Below are positions 35,808 to 43,918 of a stretch of 64,000 bases of DNA, in pieces. Position numbers and translations under genes: made by a program. Below the pieces are notes generated by a model, which made no database searches, was not told where the DNA came from, and saw nothing but the letters and a program-made list of their open reading frames with translations. Origin of the DNA: Halogranum rubrum (GTDB lineage Archaea; Halobacteriota; Halobacteria; Halobacteriales; Haloferacaceae). The DNA is taken from positions 839,012 to 903,011 of the forward strand of contig NZ_FOTC01000002.1 of the NCBI RefSeq assembly GCF_900114455.1. Reading direction: 5' to 3'. The stretch's first letter is position 1. Each line of letters begins with the position of its first letter.

Positions 35808-36857
35808 TCAGAGGCTCGTCTCGTCGACGTGGTGCGTCAACTTTCGAACGCCCACGTACCCGACGACAGCCACGACGGTGTAGACCACGACGACACCGAG
35901 TACGTCCGTGCCGACGCTGTCGATGGCGAGTCGGGCGATGGCGTTCGCGGGGTTCCACGGGAGAAGCGCCGTCCCGCCGAAGAGCAGCAACACGGCCAGC
36001 GAGTACATCAACTGCGCCGAGCGCCGGTCCGGCGTCGCGAGCGCGATACCGATGGCGACGCTGACGACGAGCAGCGAGAACGACGCGACGAGCAAGAGCA
36101 GGAGCGCGACGTTGTGCACCTGCGTCCCGTTGAACCGGAGGAGCAGTATCCACAGCGCCGCCTGCGCCGGGGCGAGAACGGCGGCCGCGGCGAGTTTGCC
36201 GTCGACGATGTCGACGAGCGAGACGGGTGCGACCCGAAGGAGTTCGAGCGTCCCGCGGTCGAACTCCTCGGTGATGGAGTCGACGGCGATAGAGCCACTG
36301 ATGAACACCGGCAGGAAGAGCAAGAGCGGAATCAAGACGGTGTAGGTGAAGCCGAAGTAGGGACTTGTCGTCGCCTCGGGCGGGAGTTCGAGCGGCGTCG
36401 TGTCGAGCGAGGCTGCCCGGTCTGCGCGTTCCGCGCGCTCGAAGGCTCGGAGGGCGTCGCGGAGTTGGACGACGACGAGCGTCGTCCGGATGTTCGAGTC
36501 CGGCGCGACGGCCGCCACTCGAACCCTGTCGTCGACCACCGCCGTATCGAGGACGGCGTCGACGCGGCGTTGCTCGAAGGCGTCCATCGCGGCGTCTGTC
36601 GAGGGATACGCGAGGCCGCGGATGCTGCGCTGGTCGTTCGTCACGGCGAGAAGGTCGTCCTGCGCGTCGCCGGTCACCGCCACGTCGACGGTGTAGCCGT
36701 CGACGCTCGTCGGGTCGTACAGCGAGACGAGACCGACGACCAAGAACGAGGAGAACGCCGCGATGAACAGTTGGATAAGTAGTGCAAGGACGATGGTCTT
36801 CTCCTTGCGGAGGACGCTCAGTTCGCGTTTCGCGATAGTGAGCCGCGGGTCAGACAA
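35808..36857 (-). CDS. ABC-2 type transporter permease
   Basis: 349 residues. One N-terminal helix (IVLALLIQLFIAAFSSFLVV), then an extracytoplasmic domain of about 130 residues (VTGDAQDDLL ... DSNIRTTLVVVQ). Five more helices follow, with the ABC-2 coupling region ITEEFDRGTLELLRVAPVSLVDIVDGKL. Exporters of this type (NatB/LtrX-like) move drugs, ions, lipids or peptides outward. It is the third gene of the operon ATPase - permease/PrsW - permease, and its start overlaps the end of the previous gene by eight bases. Confidence 0.85.
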   Translation of the reverse strand: MSDPRLTIAKRELSVLRKEKTIVLALLIQLFIAAFSSFLVVGLVSLYDPTSVDGYTVDVAVTGDAQDDLLAVTNDQRSIRGLAYPSTDAAMDAFEQRRVDAVLDTAVVDDRVRVAAVAPDSNIRTTLVVVQLRDALRAFERAERADRAASLDTTPLELPPEATTSPYFGFTYTVLIPLLLFLPVFISGSIAVDSITEEFDRGTLELLRVAPVSLVDIVDGKLAAAAVLAPAQAALWILLLRFNGTQVHNVALLLLLVASFSLLVVSVAIGIALATPDRRSAQLMYSLAVLLLFGGTALLPWNPANAIARLAIDSVGTDVLGVVVVYTVVAVVGYVGVRKLTHHVDETSL

Positions 36858-38736
36858 GGCTGGTCACCACCGTGAGATTGTAGGCGGCGTGAAGTAACGT
36901 CGCCACGCCGACCGTCGCGGCGTAGGACCACCGGTCTCTGGTGGCACCCACCGCCGAGATGCTCGTCGTGACCGTGTGGAGTGCGAGCGGTGCGAGTAAG
37001 AGTCCGAGCGCGACGAGGGGGTCCACGTCGGTACCGACGCCAGCGGAGGCCAGCAACTGCTGACCGAGTTCCAAGTCACCGAAGCCGATGAGTTGGACCA
37101 CGGCGAGCAGTTTCTCGCCGACGAAGAAGCCGAACCCAGAGAGCGTCCCGAGGACGAGCGCCGACCGGAGTGTTCGGGGGAACCGCGCGTGTTTGAATCC
37201 AGCGTAGACGTGGAGGCTCTTCGCCACCTCCTCGACGCCCGCGATGGTGACGAGGAGGAGTGGCGTCGACACTGCGATGGGGAGCGCGAAGAGAATCGCG
37301 ACGGCGAGCAGTTCAGCGATGAAGACGAACGGAATGAAGAGCGCGGAGAGTGTCGCCATCGACCACTTGCTCCGAATCTGACTGTCGAGTGCGTCGAGGA
37401 ACTTCAGCGGGACGGGCCGCTGCGTGAACATGTCCTCCTCGCGGTAGACGCCGAGTCCGAGGAGGAACAGCACGCTCGCGCCGAGATAGAACGGTCCAGT
37501 AGAAAAGCCGTACTGGAGGAGTGAGACACCCGAACTCTGCAAGTCGCGGACGACGAGCGTCAGCGGCGAGATGAGCGCGATGGGCGTGATGTTCGTGAAG
37601 ATGGCCGGGACGAAGACGTAGGAGGTGAGAAACACCGAGACGGCGACGGTGACGAACGTGAGTTCCTTGAACGACCGGGCGAACATCGCGCCGACGAAGG
37701 TTGCCGCCAAGAAGAGCAGTGCGACGGGGAAGACGCTCAACACGGTGACGACTCCGGCGGTTCCGCCGCCGAAGACGCTCACCGCGACGGTGATGGCAGT
37801 CGTGACGAGTACCATCGCAGCCACGTACGGAAGCGTCTTCCCGGCGACGATGTCACCGGGACCGACCGGGGCGACGAGCAGCAGTTCGCCGCGTCGGTTG
37901 ATTCGCTCGTTCAGAATCGTACTTCCGTAGGCCTGAATCACGAAGTTCATCGGGACGAGAAAGACGAACGCGAGGAGGAGCGACCCGAACGGGAACGGTG
38001 GGCTGATGGCCGCGGGCGACCCACTGGTCTGCCCGCCGAACAGGCCTCCACCGCCGGTTGCGACGTCGGGGACGGGGAGGTCCGAGTTTGCGTCGCCACC
38101 AGTGGCAGACGGTCCTCTGTCGCCACCCGTCGTCTCACCCGGGCCGGAACCACCGCTCGAACCAGCGTCGGCACCCGACGAACCTGTGCCGCCGGTCGTT
38201 CCCGACGAAGTTCCGTCGTCGACGCTGACCGCGCCACCGCTCCCACCGAACCCCTCGTCGCGAGCGACGTACTGGAGGTCGACGAACACCGGGAACGCGG
38301 CCGACTGGTTCTTCTCTCTCGACAGTCGTCGGTCGTTGTAGGACTCAACTGCACCGCGGAACTCCGCGAGTGCCGCCTCTCCTTTCTGTGTGTCGGCGAC
38401 GGCGAACTGCCCGTCGCGAACGAGGATGTCGAGACTGCCGCCGGGAGTGAGGCCCTCACTCGGCGGGCGGACCGAAAGCGCCGCACTCTGGACGACCGGT
38501 TCGTAGTAGGGGCTGTCGGGTGCGACGCCGACGCGGTAGATGTCACGGTCGAGTGCGATTCCCGAGACGCCGGCGGCGGCCGTCGCGCCGAATACCGCTC
38601 CGGAGAGAAGGAGTGCAACGAGTCCGATGATGGCCGTCCGGCGGTCGATAGTTCCAGCACTTCTGGTGACTTCCCAGCGAGCGATGCGGAGGATCTGTCT
38701 CCAGCGACGCTGTCTACCGTTCGGTCGACCGCTCAC
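36850..38736 (-). CDS. ABC-2 permease fused to a PrsW-like intramembrane protease domain
   Basis: 628 residues in two parts. Part one (1-430) is an ABC-2 permease. It has a first helix, an outer domain with a long Gly/Ser-rich linker (about 160-235), then helices with INRRGELLLVAPVGPGDIVAGK as coupling helix. Part two (about 440-628) has PrsW/CPBP-type motifs: VEEVAKSLH (Glu502, Glu503, Lys506), GFGFFVGEKL (Glu541), LHTVTTSISAVG (His587) and LLHAAYN (His616). Those residues fit the metal site of PrsW-type membrane glutamic/metal proteases. Seen: one uninterrupted frame. Inference: a protease or substrate-binding module built into an exporter. Confidence 0.8.
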   Translation of the reverse strand: MSGRPNGRQRRWRQILRIARWEVTRSAGTIDRRTAIIGLVALLLSGAVFGATAAAGVSGIALDRDIYRVGVAPDSPYYEPVVQSAALSVRPPSEGLTPGGSLDILVRDGQFAVADTQKGEAALAEFRGAVESYNDRRLSREKNQSAAFPVFVDLQYVARDEGFGGSGGAVSVDDGTSSGTTGGTGSSGADAGSSGGSGPGETTGGDRGPSATGGDANSDLPVPDVATGGGGLFGGQTSGSPAAISPPFPFGSLLLAFVFLVPMNFVIQAYGSTILNERINRRGELLLVAPVGPGDIVAGKTLPYVAAMVLVTTAITVAVSVFGGGTAGVVTVLSVFPVALLFLAATFVGAMFARSFKELTFVTVAVSVFLTSYVFVPAIFTNITPIALISPLTLVVRDLQSSGVSLLQYGFSTGPFYLGASVLFLLGLGVYREEDMFTQRPVPLKFLDALDSQIRSKWSMATLSALFIPFVFIAELLAVAILFALPIAVSTPLLLVTIAGVEEVAKSLHVYAGFKHARFPRTLRSALVLGTLSGFGFFVGEKLLAVVQLIGFGDLELGQQLLASAGVGTDVDPLVALGLLLAPLALHTVTTSISAVGATRDRWSYAATVGVATLLHAAYNLTVVTSLV

Positions 38737-39773
38737 CGGCCACCCTCCGGAGGGGTCGCCTGCGGCGTCTCTCCAGTCGACCGGCCTTCGCCCGAGACGG
38801 TCCGGTCGTAGGTGGCTGGCTGTTTCGCCAAGTCGAGGAAAATCTCCTCCAGACTCGGTTCTTTGGTCCGGATGTCGGCTACGTCGCCGCCGGCAGATTC
38901 GGCCGATTCGCGAATCCGCCGGACCTCGTCCATGCTGTCGACGACGACGCGGTAGGTGTCGCCAGACTCACCGGTGTCACCCGATTCGCCCGTATCGTTC
39001 ACGCCGTCACCGCCACCACCGCCACCACCGCCACCACCGCCACCACCGCCAACACTGACGACTTCAGCCCCTTCGACGGGTGCTGTCGTCGTCACGTGGT
39101 ACTCGGTGTAGCCGTGTTCGTCGCGAATCTCCGGCACCGACCCGCGGGCGACGATTTCGCCACGGTTCATGATGATGACGCGGTCGCAGATGCTCTCGAC
39201 GTGATAGAGGTTGTGTGCGCTGAAGATGACGGTCTTACCCGCTTCGCTCAGTTCGCGAGTGAACTCCAAGACGTAGTTCGTCGTCAGCGGGTCGAGTCCG
39301 GAGGCGGGTTCGTCGTAGATGAGGATGTCGGGGTCGTTGACGAGCGACCGGGCGATGGCGACTTTCCGCTTCATCCCCTTCGACATGTCGCCGAGTCGGC
39401 GCTCGCGATGTTCGAGTTCGAGGCGGTCCAGTGCGTCGCCGATGCGTTCGCCGGCGACGTCGTCGGGGACGCTGTAGAGGTCCGCGAAGAAGTGGAGATA
39501 CGACAGCGGCGTCATATCCTCGTACAGCGGTGACTCCTCGGGCAGAAAGCCGAGCGTCGAGCGCATCTCCGGGTCGCCGGCGTCGTATCCAGCGAGAGTG
39601 GCCTCGCCGCTAGTCGGTTCGATGAGGCCGGCCAGCATCTTCAGTGTCGTCGTCTTTCCGGCACCGTTGGGACCGACGACGCCGAAGATTTCGCCGCGGT
39701 CGACGGTGAAGTCGCTTCCCCGGACGGCGACGAAATCTTCATAGGTTTTCCGGAGTTTCTGCACGTCAATCAT
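38733..39773 (-). CDS. ABC transporter ATP-binding protein with poly-glycine insertion
   Basis: 346 residues. Walker A GPNGAGKTTTLKMLAG near residue 33, Q-loop GFLPEESPLYEDMTPLSYL, signature LGDMSKGMKRKVAIARSL, Walker B ILIYDEPASGLDP, then the H-loop FSAHNLYHVE. This is the NatA-like DrugE1 class that drives ABC-2 exporters. After the core there is a domain of about 110 residues interrupted by a run of about 17 glycines. The last codons overlap the start of the permease/PrsW gene by four bases, so the three genes form one operon with the ATPase first. Confidence 0.88.
   Translation of the reverse strand: MIDVQKLRKTYEDFVAVRGSDFTVDRGEIFGVVGPNGAGKTTTLKMLAGLIEPTSGEATLAGYDAGDPEMRSTLGFLPEESPLYEDMTPLSYLHFFADLYSVPDDVAGERIGDALDRLELEHRERRLGDMSKGMKRKVAIARSLVNDPDILIYDEPASGLDPLTTNYVLEFTRELSEAGKTVIFSAHNLYHVESICDRVIIMNRGEIVARGSVPEIRDEHGYTEYHVTTTAPVEGAEVVSVGGGGGGGGGGGGGGDGVNDTGESGDTGESGDTYRVVVDSMDEVRRIRESAESAGGDVADIRTKEPSLEEIFLDLAKQPATYDRTVSGEGRSTGETPQATPPEGGR
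39009..39059 (-). repeat. Triplet-based repeat encoding about 17 glycines
   Basis: A 9-base unit ACCACCGCC (plus strand) is repeated about five times plus a partial unit, read on the minus strand as mixed GGC/GGT glycine codons in the ABC ATPase gene. Slippage here could change linker length by three residues per unit without breaking the frame. Confidence 0.8.
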
Positions 39774-39916
39774 GTTGAGTGCGTTAGTACCGGGGGAGTT
39801 AAATCCGAGGCACCGGGCAGACTGTCCGTTCTCTGTACACGACTACGAGCGGTACTACCGCTCAGAAAGCAGTATCCTCGCCGAGAAGGGTCGTCTTCGT
39901 GGGCCGAATCGGGCCG

Positions 39917-40060
39917 TCAGTCGTCTGCGGGTGTCTTCGTCTGGGGTGTCTCTGCCGTCTCGGGTGTCTGTCCTCGCTGCCACACGTTCGTCACCGAGAC
40001 GCCGGCCGGTGGTGTATGGTTAACGTCTTTCATCGTTCGTGCTTCGCTCTCTCGTGTCAT
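39917..40060 (-). CDS. Small protein with a KDVNHTPP motif
   Basis: 47 residues: an acidic start, then MKDVNHTPPAGVSVTNVWQR and a Thr/Pro/Glu tail. The first part looks conserved in style and may be a known haloarchaeal small-protein type, but I cannot name it. The G/C third positions in the motif and tail, and a TATA box about 24-33 bases before the ATG at 40060, support it. An internal Met at residue 10 is an alternative start. Divergent from the REC-PAS-GAF gene. Confidence 0.6.
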   Translation of the reverse strand: MTRESEARTMKDVNHTPPAGVSVTNVWQRGQTPETAETPQTKTPADD

Positions 40061-40083
40061 CGTGCAACTCGTTAACACAGACG

Positions 40084-40093
40084 CCATATTAAC
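40084..40093 (-). promoter_or_regulatory. TATA box of the small KDVNHTPP gene
   Basis: Minus-strand GTTAATATGG, about 24 bases before the start at 40060; leaderless promoter geometry. Confidence 0.5.
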
Positions 40094-40102
40094 TCTTTCT
40101 CG

Positions 40103-40140
40103 AAGGAAATATAGAGGATTATTATCACACTTATTTCCTT
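40103..40140. promoter_or_regulatory. Inverted repeat in the divergent promoter region
   Basis: AAGGAAATA and TATTTCCTT, perfect nine-base arms with a 20-base AT-rich spacer. It lies between the small gene's TATA box and the REC-PAS-GAF gene. It could be an operator for a dimeric regulator or a hairpin at the 5' end of an RNA. Confidence 0.4.
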
Positions 40141-40355
40141 AAGGACGGCGTGGCTCGTTCTGTTCGTCCCGTTGCTGTTTCAGACACGACGTTTCAGTAG
40201 CTGGTTCGTCCGCTCGTAGTCGGATTTGGGCGTGTCTGTCGTGATTGCCGGGCGAGAGGCTGACTCGACGTCCGCTCGTACGTGTACAACTATCTCGTAG
40301 AGTACTACTCACTTGTTAGAAACGTTTATCAATCTAAAAGGAATTTCTGCCGCTA

Positions 40356-41690
40356 ATGAGTGACGGTATTCGTGTTCTCCACGTCGACGACGACCCCGAT
40401 TTCGGGGAGTTGACCGCGATTCTCCTCGAGCGCGTGGACGCACGGTTTACCGTCGAGACGGTGAGTAGCGCCGACGAGGGGCTGGCCCGCTTCACTACCG
40501 AACGCTTCGACTGTCTCGTCTCGGACTACGACATGCCCGAGAAGACAGGTATCGACTTCCTCGAAGCAGTCCACGAGGCATATCCCGACTTCCCGTTCAT
40601 CCTGTTTACGGGAAAGGGGAGCGAGGAGATCGCGAGCGACGCAATCTCTGCGGGTGTGACAGACTACCTCCAAAAGGGGAGTGGGACGGACCACTACTCA
40701 CTCTTGGCGAACCGAATCAGCAACGCAGTCAGTCGACACCGTGCCGAGAAAGCAGAGCAGTGGATGCACGAACTCGGCGAGAAGTCCGACGACGTACTCT
40801 GGATGTTCACGAGCGACTGGGAAGAACTACTCTTCGTCAACTCTGCGTACGAACGCGTGTGGGGACAGACGACTACCAGCCTCCACCGCCGACCAGAGAC
40901 CTTCTTCGACGGTATTCACCCCGAAGACCGGCCCCGAGTGAAGGCGGCCATGGACGATCTCGCTAAGGGAGACTCGATCGAGGTGGAGTATCGGGTCAAC
41001 GAACGCGAACAGTACAGTCGGTGGGTCTGGGCGCGTGGTCACCCGATCACCGACGACGATGGAACGGTCGTTCGCGTCACCGGATTCACTCGCGACGTTA
41101 CCGACCGAAAAGAGCGAGAAGAAGAACGCAGAGCGACGGTCGAGTTCTTGCGAAACCTCTCTGACGTGACGACGGATCCGACACTGACCGTCCGGGAGAA
41201 AATCGACCAACTGCTCGCACAGGGTTGTGAGAAACTCGACTCACCGTACGGCATCGTCACGGCCATCGAGTTCGACGGTGAACAGCCTGACTCCAACCAC
41301 GGCACGCAGACGGTCGTCGTGTCTCACGGGTCGCACGAACGTATCCACCCCGGGCAGTCGTGTTCACTCTCGAAAGCGTACTGCCGCGAGACTATCGAAC
41401 AGGACGACCTCTTGACGGTACACGACGTCCGTGCTACTGACTGGGAGAGAACTTCTGCCGACGAGCGGTTCGGCTTCGGGTCGTACATCGGCGGGAAACT
41501 TCTCGTCGACGACGAACTGTACGGAACGCTCTGCTTCGCGTCCCAGACACCGCGTGATAGACCGTTCACCGACGCCCAAAAGACGTTCGTCAAACTCGTC
41601 AGCAAGTGGGTGAGCTACGAAGTTGAACACGAACTGACGCGGAGTGACGACGACGACGCGACTCTGAAGACGCGCCTCGGCGGAGACTGA
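40356..41690 (+). CDS. REC-PAS-GAF signalling protein without a visible output domain
   Basis: 444 residues. The receiver domain (1-120) has the acid pocket LHVDDDPDF, the phosphoacceptor Asp57 in LVSDYDMPEKTG and the switch FTGKGSEEIA ... LQKGSG. A PAS domain (about 130-255) has WMFTSDWEELLFVNSAYERVWGQ and its PAC extension VRVTGFTRDVTDRKERE. A GAF domain (about 265-430) ends the protein. Most haloarchaeal relatives continue into a histidine kinase or HTH-10 domain; this one stops soon after GAF. It may relay a signal to a separate partner. A TATA box (GTTTATC) lies 26 bases before the ATG. Confidence 0.82.
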   Translation: MSDGIRVLHVDDDPDFGELTAILLERVDARFTVETVSSADEGLARFTTERFDCLVSDYDMPEKTGIDFLEAVHEAYPDFPFILFTGKGSEEIASDAISAGVTDYLQKGSGTDHYSLLANRISNAVSRHRAEKAEQWMHELGEKSDDVLWMFTSDWEELLFVNSAYERVWGQTTTSLHRRPETFFDGIHPEDRPRVKAAMDDLAKGDSIEVEYRVNEREQYSRWVWARGHPITDDDGTVVRVTGFTRDVTDRKEREEERRATVEFLRNLSDVTTDPTLTVREKIDQLLAQGCEKLDSPYGIVTAIEFDGEQPDSNHGTQTVVVSHGSHERIHPGQSCSLSKAYCRETIEQDDLLTVHDVRATDWERTSADERFGFGSYIGGKLLVDDELYGTLCFASQTPRDRPFTDAQKTFVKLVSKWVSYEVEHELTRSDDDDATLKTRLGGD

Positions 41691-41726
41691 CGGCCCACTT
41701 ATCGGGCTTGCGCTCGAACCGCCGAC

Positions 41727-42143
41727 GTGAATCGTACCGACGTCTCCCTCCGCCGGACTCCCGACGGCCGACGCCTCGAAGTCTCTCGAATCGTCGACGC
41801 ATCCGCCGAGACCGTCTGGACGCTCTTTACCGACCCCGAACGGTGGCCCGAGTGGGGGCCGAGCGTCGCCGCCGTCGACTGCGAGGATGACCGGATTCGA
41901 CGAGGGACGACGGGCCGCGTCCGTGTTGTCGGGGTGTGGATTCCTTTCGAAATCGACACTTTCGACGACGAGGTCTACCGCTGGACGTGGCGTGTCGCGA
42001 AGGTACCGGCGACCGGCCACCGTGTCGACCCGGTCGGTGAGAATCGATGCCGCGCCGTGTTCGAGATTCCACCGCTCGCCGTGGGGTACGCCGTCGTCTG
42101 TGAGCGCGCACTGCGACGTATCGAGCGGTTGGCGACGACCTGA
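41727..42143 (+). CDS. SRPBCC (START/Bet v1-like) family protein
   Basis: 138 residues from a GTG. The ligand-cavity fold is seen as VSRIVDASAETVWTLFTDPERWPEWGPSVAAVD at the start, with a middle WIPFEIDTFDDEVYRWTWRV and a C-terminal helix YAVVCERALRRIERL. Members bind or modify hydrophobic molecules, or act as polyketide-cyclase-like proteins. No catalytic residues can be named. It starts 36 bases after the REC-PAS-GAF gene and converges on the flavin reductase-like gene. Confidence 0.75.
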   Translation: MNRTDVSLRRTPDGRRLEVSRIVDASAETVWTLFTDPERWPEWGPSVAAVDCEDDRIRRGTTGRVRVVGVWIPFEIDTFDDEVYRWTWRVAKVPATGHRVDPVGENRCRAVFEIPPLAVGYAVVCERALRRIERLATT

Positions 42144-42150
42144 TTACTGA

Positions 42151-42732
42151 TTACTCCGGCCGCTCCAACTCGAATCGGTCGCGAGTCTTCGCGTAGAAGC
42201 CACCGGAGAGGCGGCCGACGGCGTCGAGTTTTGTCACGTCGAGTTTCTCGCCCGTCAGCACCTCGTCGGCGACGTGGGCGTACACGACTTCGCCGAGTAC
42301 CATCGTCGACCCGCCGACTTCGATGGTGTCGTACAGTTCGCACTCGAAGGCGACTTTGGCGTCGGCGACACGGGCGGCGTCGACTTCCGTCGCTTCGACG
42401 GCGTCGATACCGACGTGTTCGAACTCGCTTTCGCCCTTCGGGAGTGTCGCACTCGTCGCGTTCATCGCCTCGACGAGGTCCTCCGTGACGACGTTGACGA
42501 CGAACGACCCGGTGTCGACGACGTTCTGCGGCGTATCTTTCAGATTCTCACCCGTTCCCACGGGCGCAAACATCACGACGGGTGGGTCGTAGGCGACGAC
42601 GTTGAAGAAACTGTACGGTGCGAGGTTGTCCACGCCGTCGCCGCTCCGACTGCTCACCCACGCGATTGGCCGCGGAACGACGCCCCCAGCGAGCAGTCGG
42701 TACGCACCGAACTCGTCGGGTGTGCCCTCCAT
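42151..42732 (-). CDS. Flavin reductase-like FMN-binding protein
   Basis: 193 residues. FMN-binding split-barrel of the flavin-reductase-like family: RLLAGGVVPRPIAWVSSRSGDGVDNLAPYSFFNVVAYDPPVV at the N-terminus (conserved GVDNLAPYSFF), then VDTGSFVVNVV and IEVGGSTMVLGEVVYAHV. Typically it provides reduced FMN to a partner oxygenase, or acts as a small oxidoreductase. Its start codon directly follows the stop of the VOC gene upstream (no spacer), so the two form an operon and may be a reductase-oxygenase pair. Confidence 0.85.
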   Translation of the reverse strand: MEGTPDEFGAYRLLAGGVVPRPIAWVSSRSGDGVDNLAPYSFFNVVAYDPPVVMFAPVGTGENLKDTPQNVVDTGSFVVNVVTEDLVEAMNATSATLPKGESEFEHVGIDAVEATEVDAARVADAKVAFECELYDTIEVGGSTMVLGEVVYAHVADEVLTGEKLDVTKLDAVGRLSGGFYAKTRDRFELERPE

Positions 42733-43221
42733 CTAGGCGTCCTCCTCGTAGCCTTCCTCGAACGGGTCGATTTCGGTCGCTCCAGGGTCGTCCTCGTCGG
42801 CGGTGAACCCTGGCCCTCTCGTCGCAATCTCGAAAACGAGTCCGTCGGGGTCATTGAAGTAGATACTCTTGAAGTAGGTGCGGTCTTTGATGTTCGAGAC
42901 GCGTACGTCGTGGTCCAGCAGATGCTCGCGCCACTCCCGAAGGGTGTCTTCGTCCTCAACACCGATGGCGAAGTGGTGACTCGCACCCGGGCCGGGTTGC
43001 CCCCGGGAGTTTGGATACTCGAAGTAGGTGACGTTGGTCCCGGGTTCGCCCGCGGGCGTGGGCGAGAAGTAGTAATGTTTCGTCCCCGGGTCGTCGTAGT
43101 TCTGCGTCCGCTTGACGGTGTGCCACCCGAGGACGTCCTCGTAGAACGCCCGTGTCTCGTCCATGTCGGTACAGATGTTTGTCACGTGATGCAGGCCCGT
43201 CGTCGGTGGTGCGTCAGTCAT
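42733..43221 (-). CDS. VOC-family dioxygenase-like protein
   Basis: 162 residues. A glyoxalase/extradiol-dioxygenase fold: GLHHVTNICTDMDETRAFYEDVLGW at the start, metal-ligand histidines HH and ASHHFAIGV, and IYFNDPDGLVFEIATRGPGF with the C-terminal glutamate. It resembles the ring-cleaving dioxygenase-like VOC proteins (YkcA type). The ATG at 43221 is preferred because the domain starts there; a TATA-like CTCTAAGT lies about 30 bases upstream on the minus strand. It is followed without a gap by the flavin reductase-like gene, with which it may act. Confidence 0.82.
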   Translation of the reverse strand: MTDAPPTTGLHHVTNICTDMDETRAFYEDVLGWHTVKRTQNYDDPGTKHYYFSPTPAGEPGTNVTYFEYPNSRGQPGPGASHHFAIGVEDEDTLREWREHLLDHDVRVSNIKDRTYFKSIYFNDPDGLVFEIATRGPGFTADEDDPGATEIDPFEEGYEEDA

Positions 43222-43918
43222 GGGGAGATAGTCGAGTGTTGGGGGTGTCGACTTAGAGACGTGTTGGTTGCGGTCATCTCTCGGTCCGTTCGTAGACCCG
43301 CCACGAGCATATCCATTACTGGACACGAGCGTTACCAGGTAACGGCGATGTCAGTAGAAATCGATCGACGGTGGCGACAACCGGAGAGGAGAGAAGTTCG
43401 CCCCGCGTTCGAACCCCTACTCTGAAACACATTCGCTATCTGTGGTGAGTGACTCGACGTTTGTTCGAAATATTACGGAATATAGTGTCTTATAACGCAC
43501 TTATGAGACGATTTTTAACACAATGTCGAGTAGAAGCTGTTGGCGCGACCCGCTTCGCGGACCAACCTGTCATGTGTGAGCCACCACTACGCCGCGGCCG
43601 CGCCCGCGAGAGACTGTCTCGCTAACTGCAGCGATGGGTGTGCCAGCCCCCATCACTGCCAACCACTGTGTACCGATCTCTCGACAGCCTCGCCTCGTTC
43701 TACTGAGTTCGTCCCGCTCCGAGAGTGACGACGCTCTTGACCGACAGTGTCCGGTGACAGTTCTGTTGTTCGACAGCAACACCACACCTGTTTGTAGAAA
43801 TTTACAACACGTTATATGGGAGGACTGTGTAGGGCTGGATAATGGCCACGAGTGTCGCTCGATGGCCAACCAACCAGCCCGGTAGAGGAAGACATCTGAG
43901 TCTCCGGGCGGAGCGAAC
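43222..43918. other. Long intergenic region before the CARDB-MMPL-TrmB operon
   Basis: 697 bases. The first 250 contain the divergent promoter of the VOC gene. An AT-rich block at 43460-43520 has TATA-like AATATAG and TTATAA, followed by a 40-codon frame at 43503-43625 without convincing composition. A palindrome beside a TATA box lies at 43792-43818. No tRNA or other structured RNA gene is evident. Confidence 0.5.
43792..43818 (+). promoter_or_regulatory. Palindrome next to the promoter of the MMPL operon
   Basis: TTGTA-GAAATT-TACAA (43792-43807), five-base perfect arms, lies directly upstream of TATA-like GTTATATG (43811-43818). The operon encodes a TrmB-family regulator as its last gene, a candidate for this site. 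The leader from here to the ATG at 43919 would be about 75 bases. Confidence 0.45.

Noticed and set aside
43503-43625. 40-codon frame in the gap before the MMPL operon, with a TATA-like element upstream
   Set aside because: The promoter spacing is suggestive, but the peptide is Arg/Cys-rich with weak codon bias and no recognisable motif. Kept only as a possibility.
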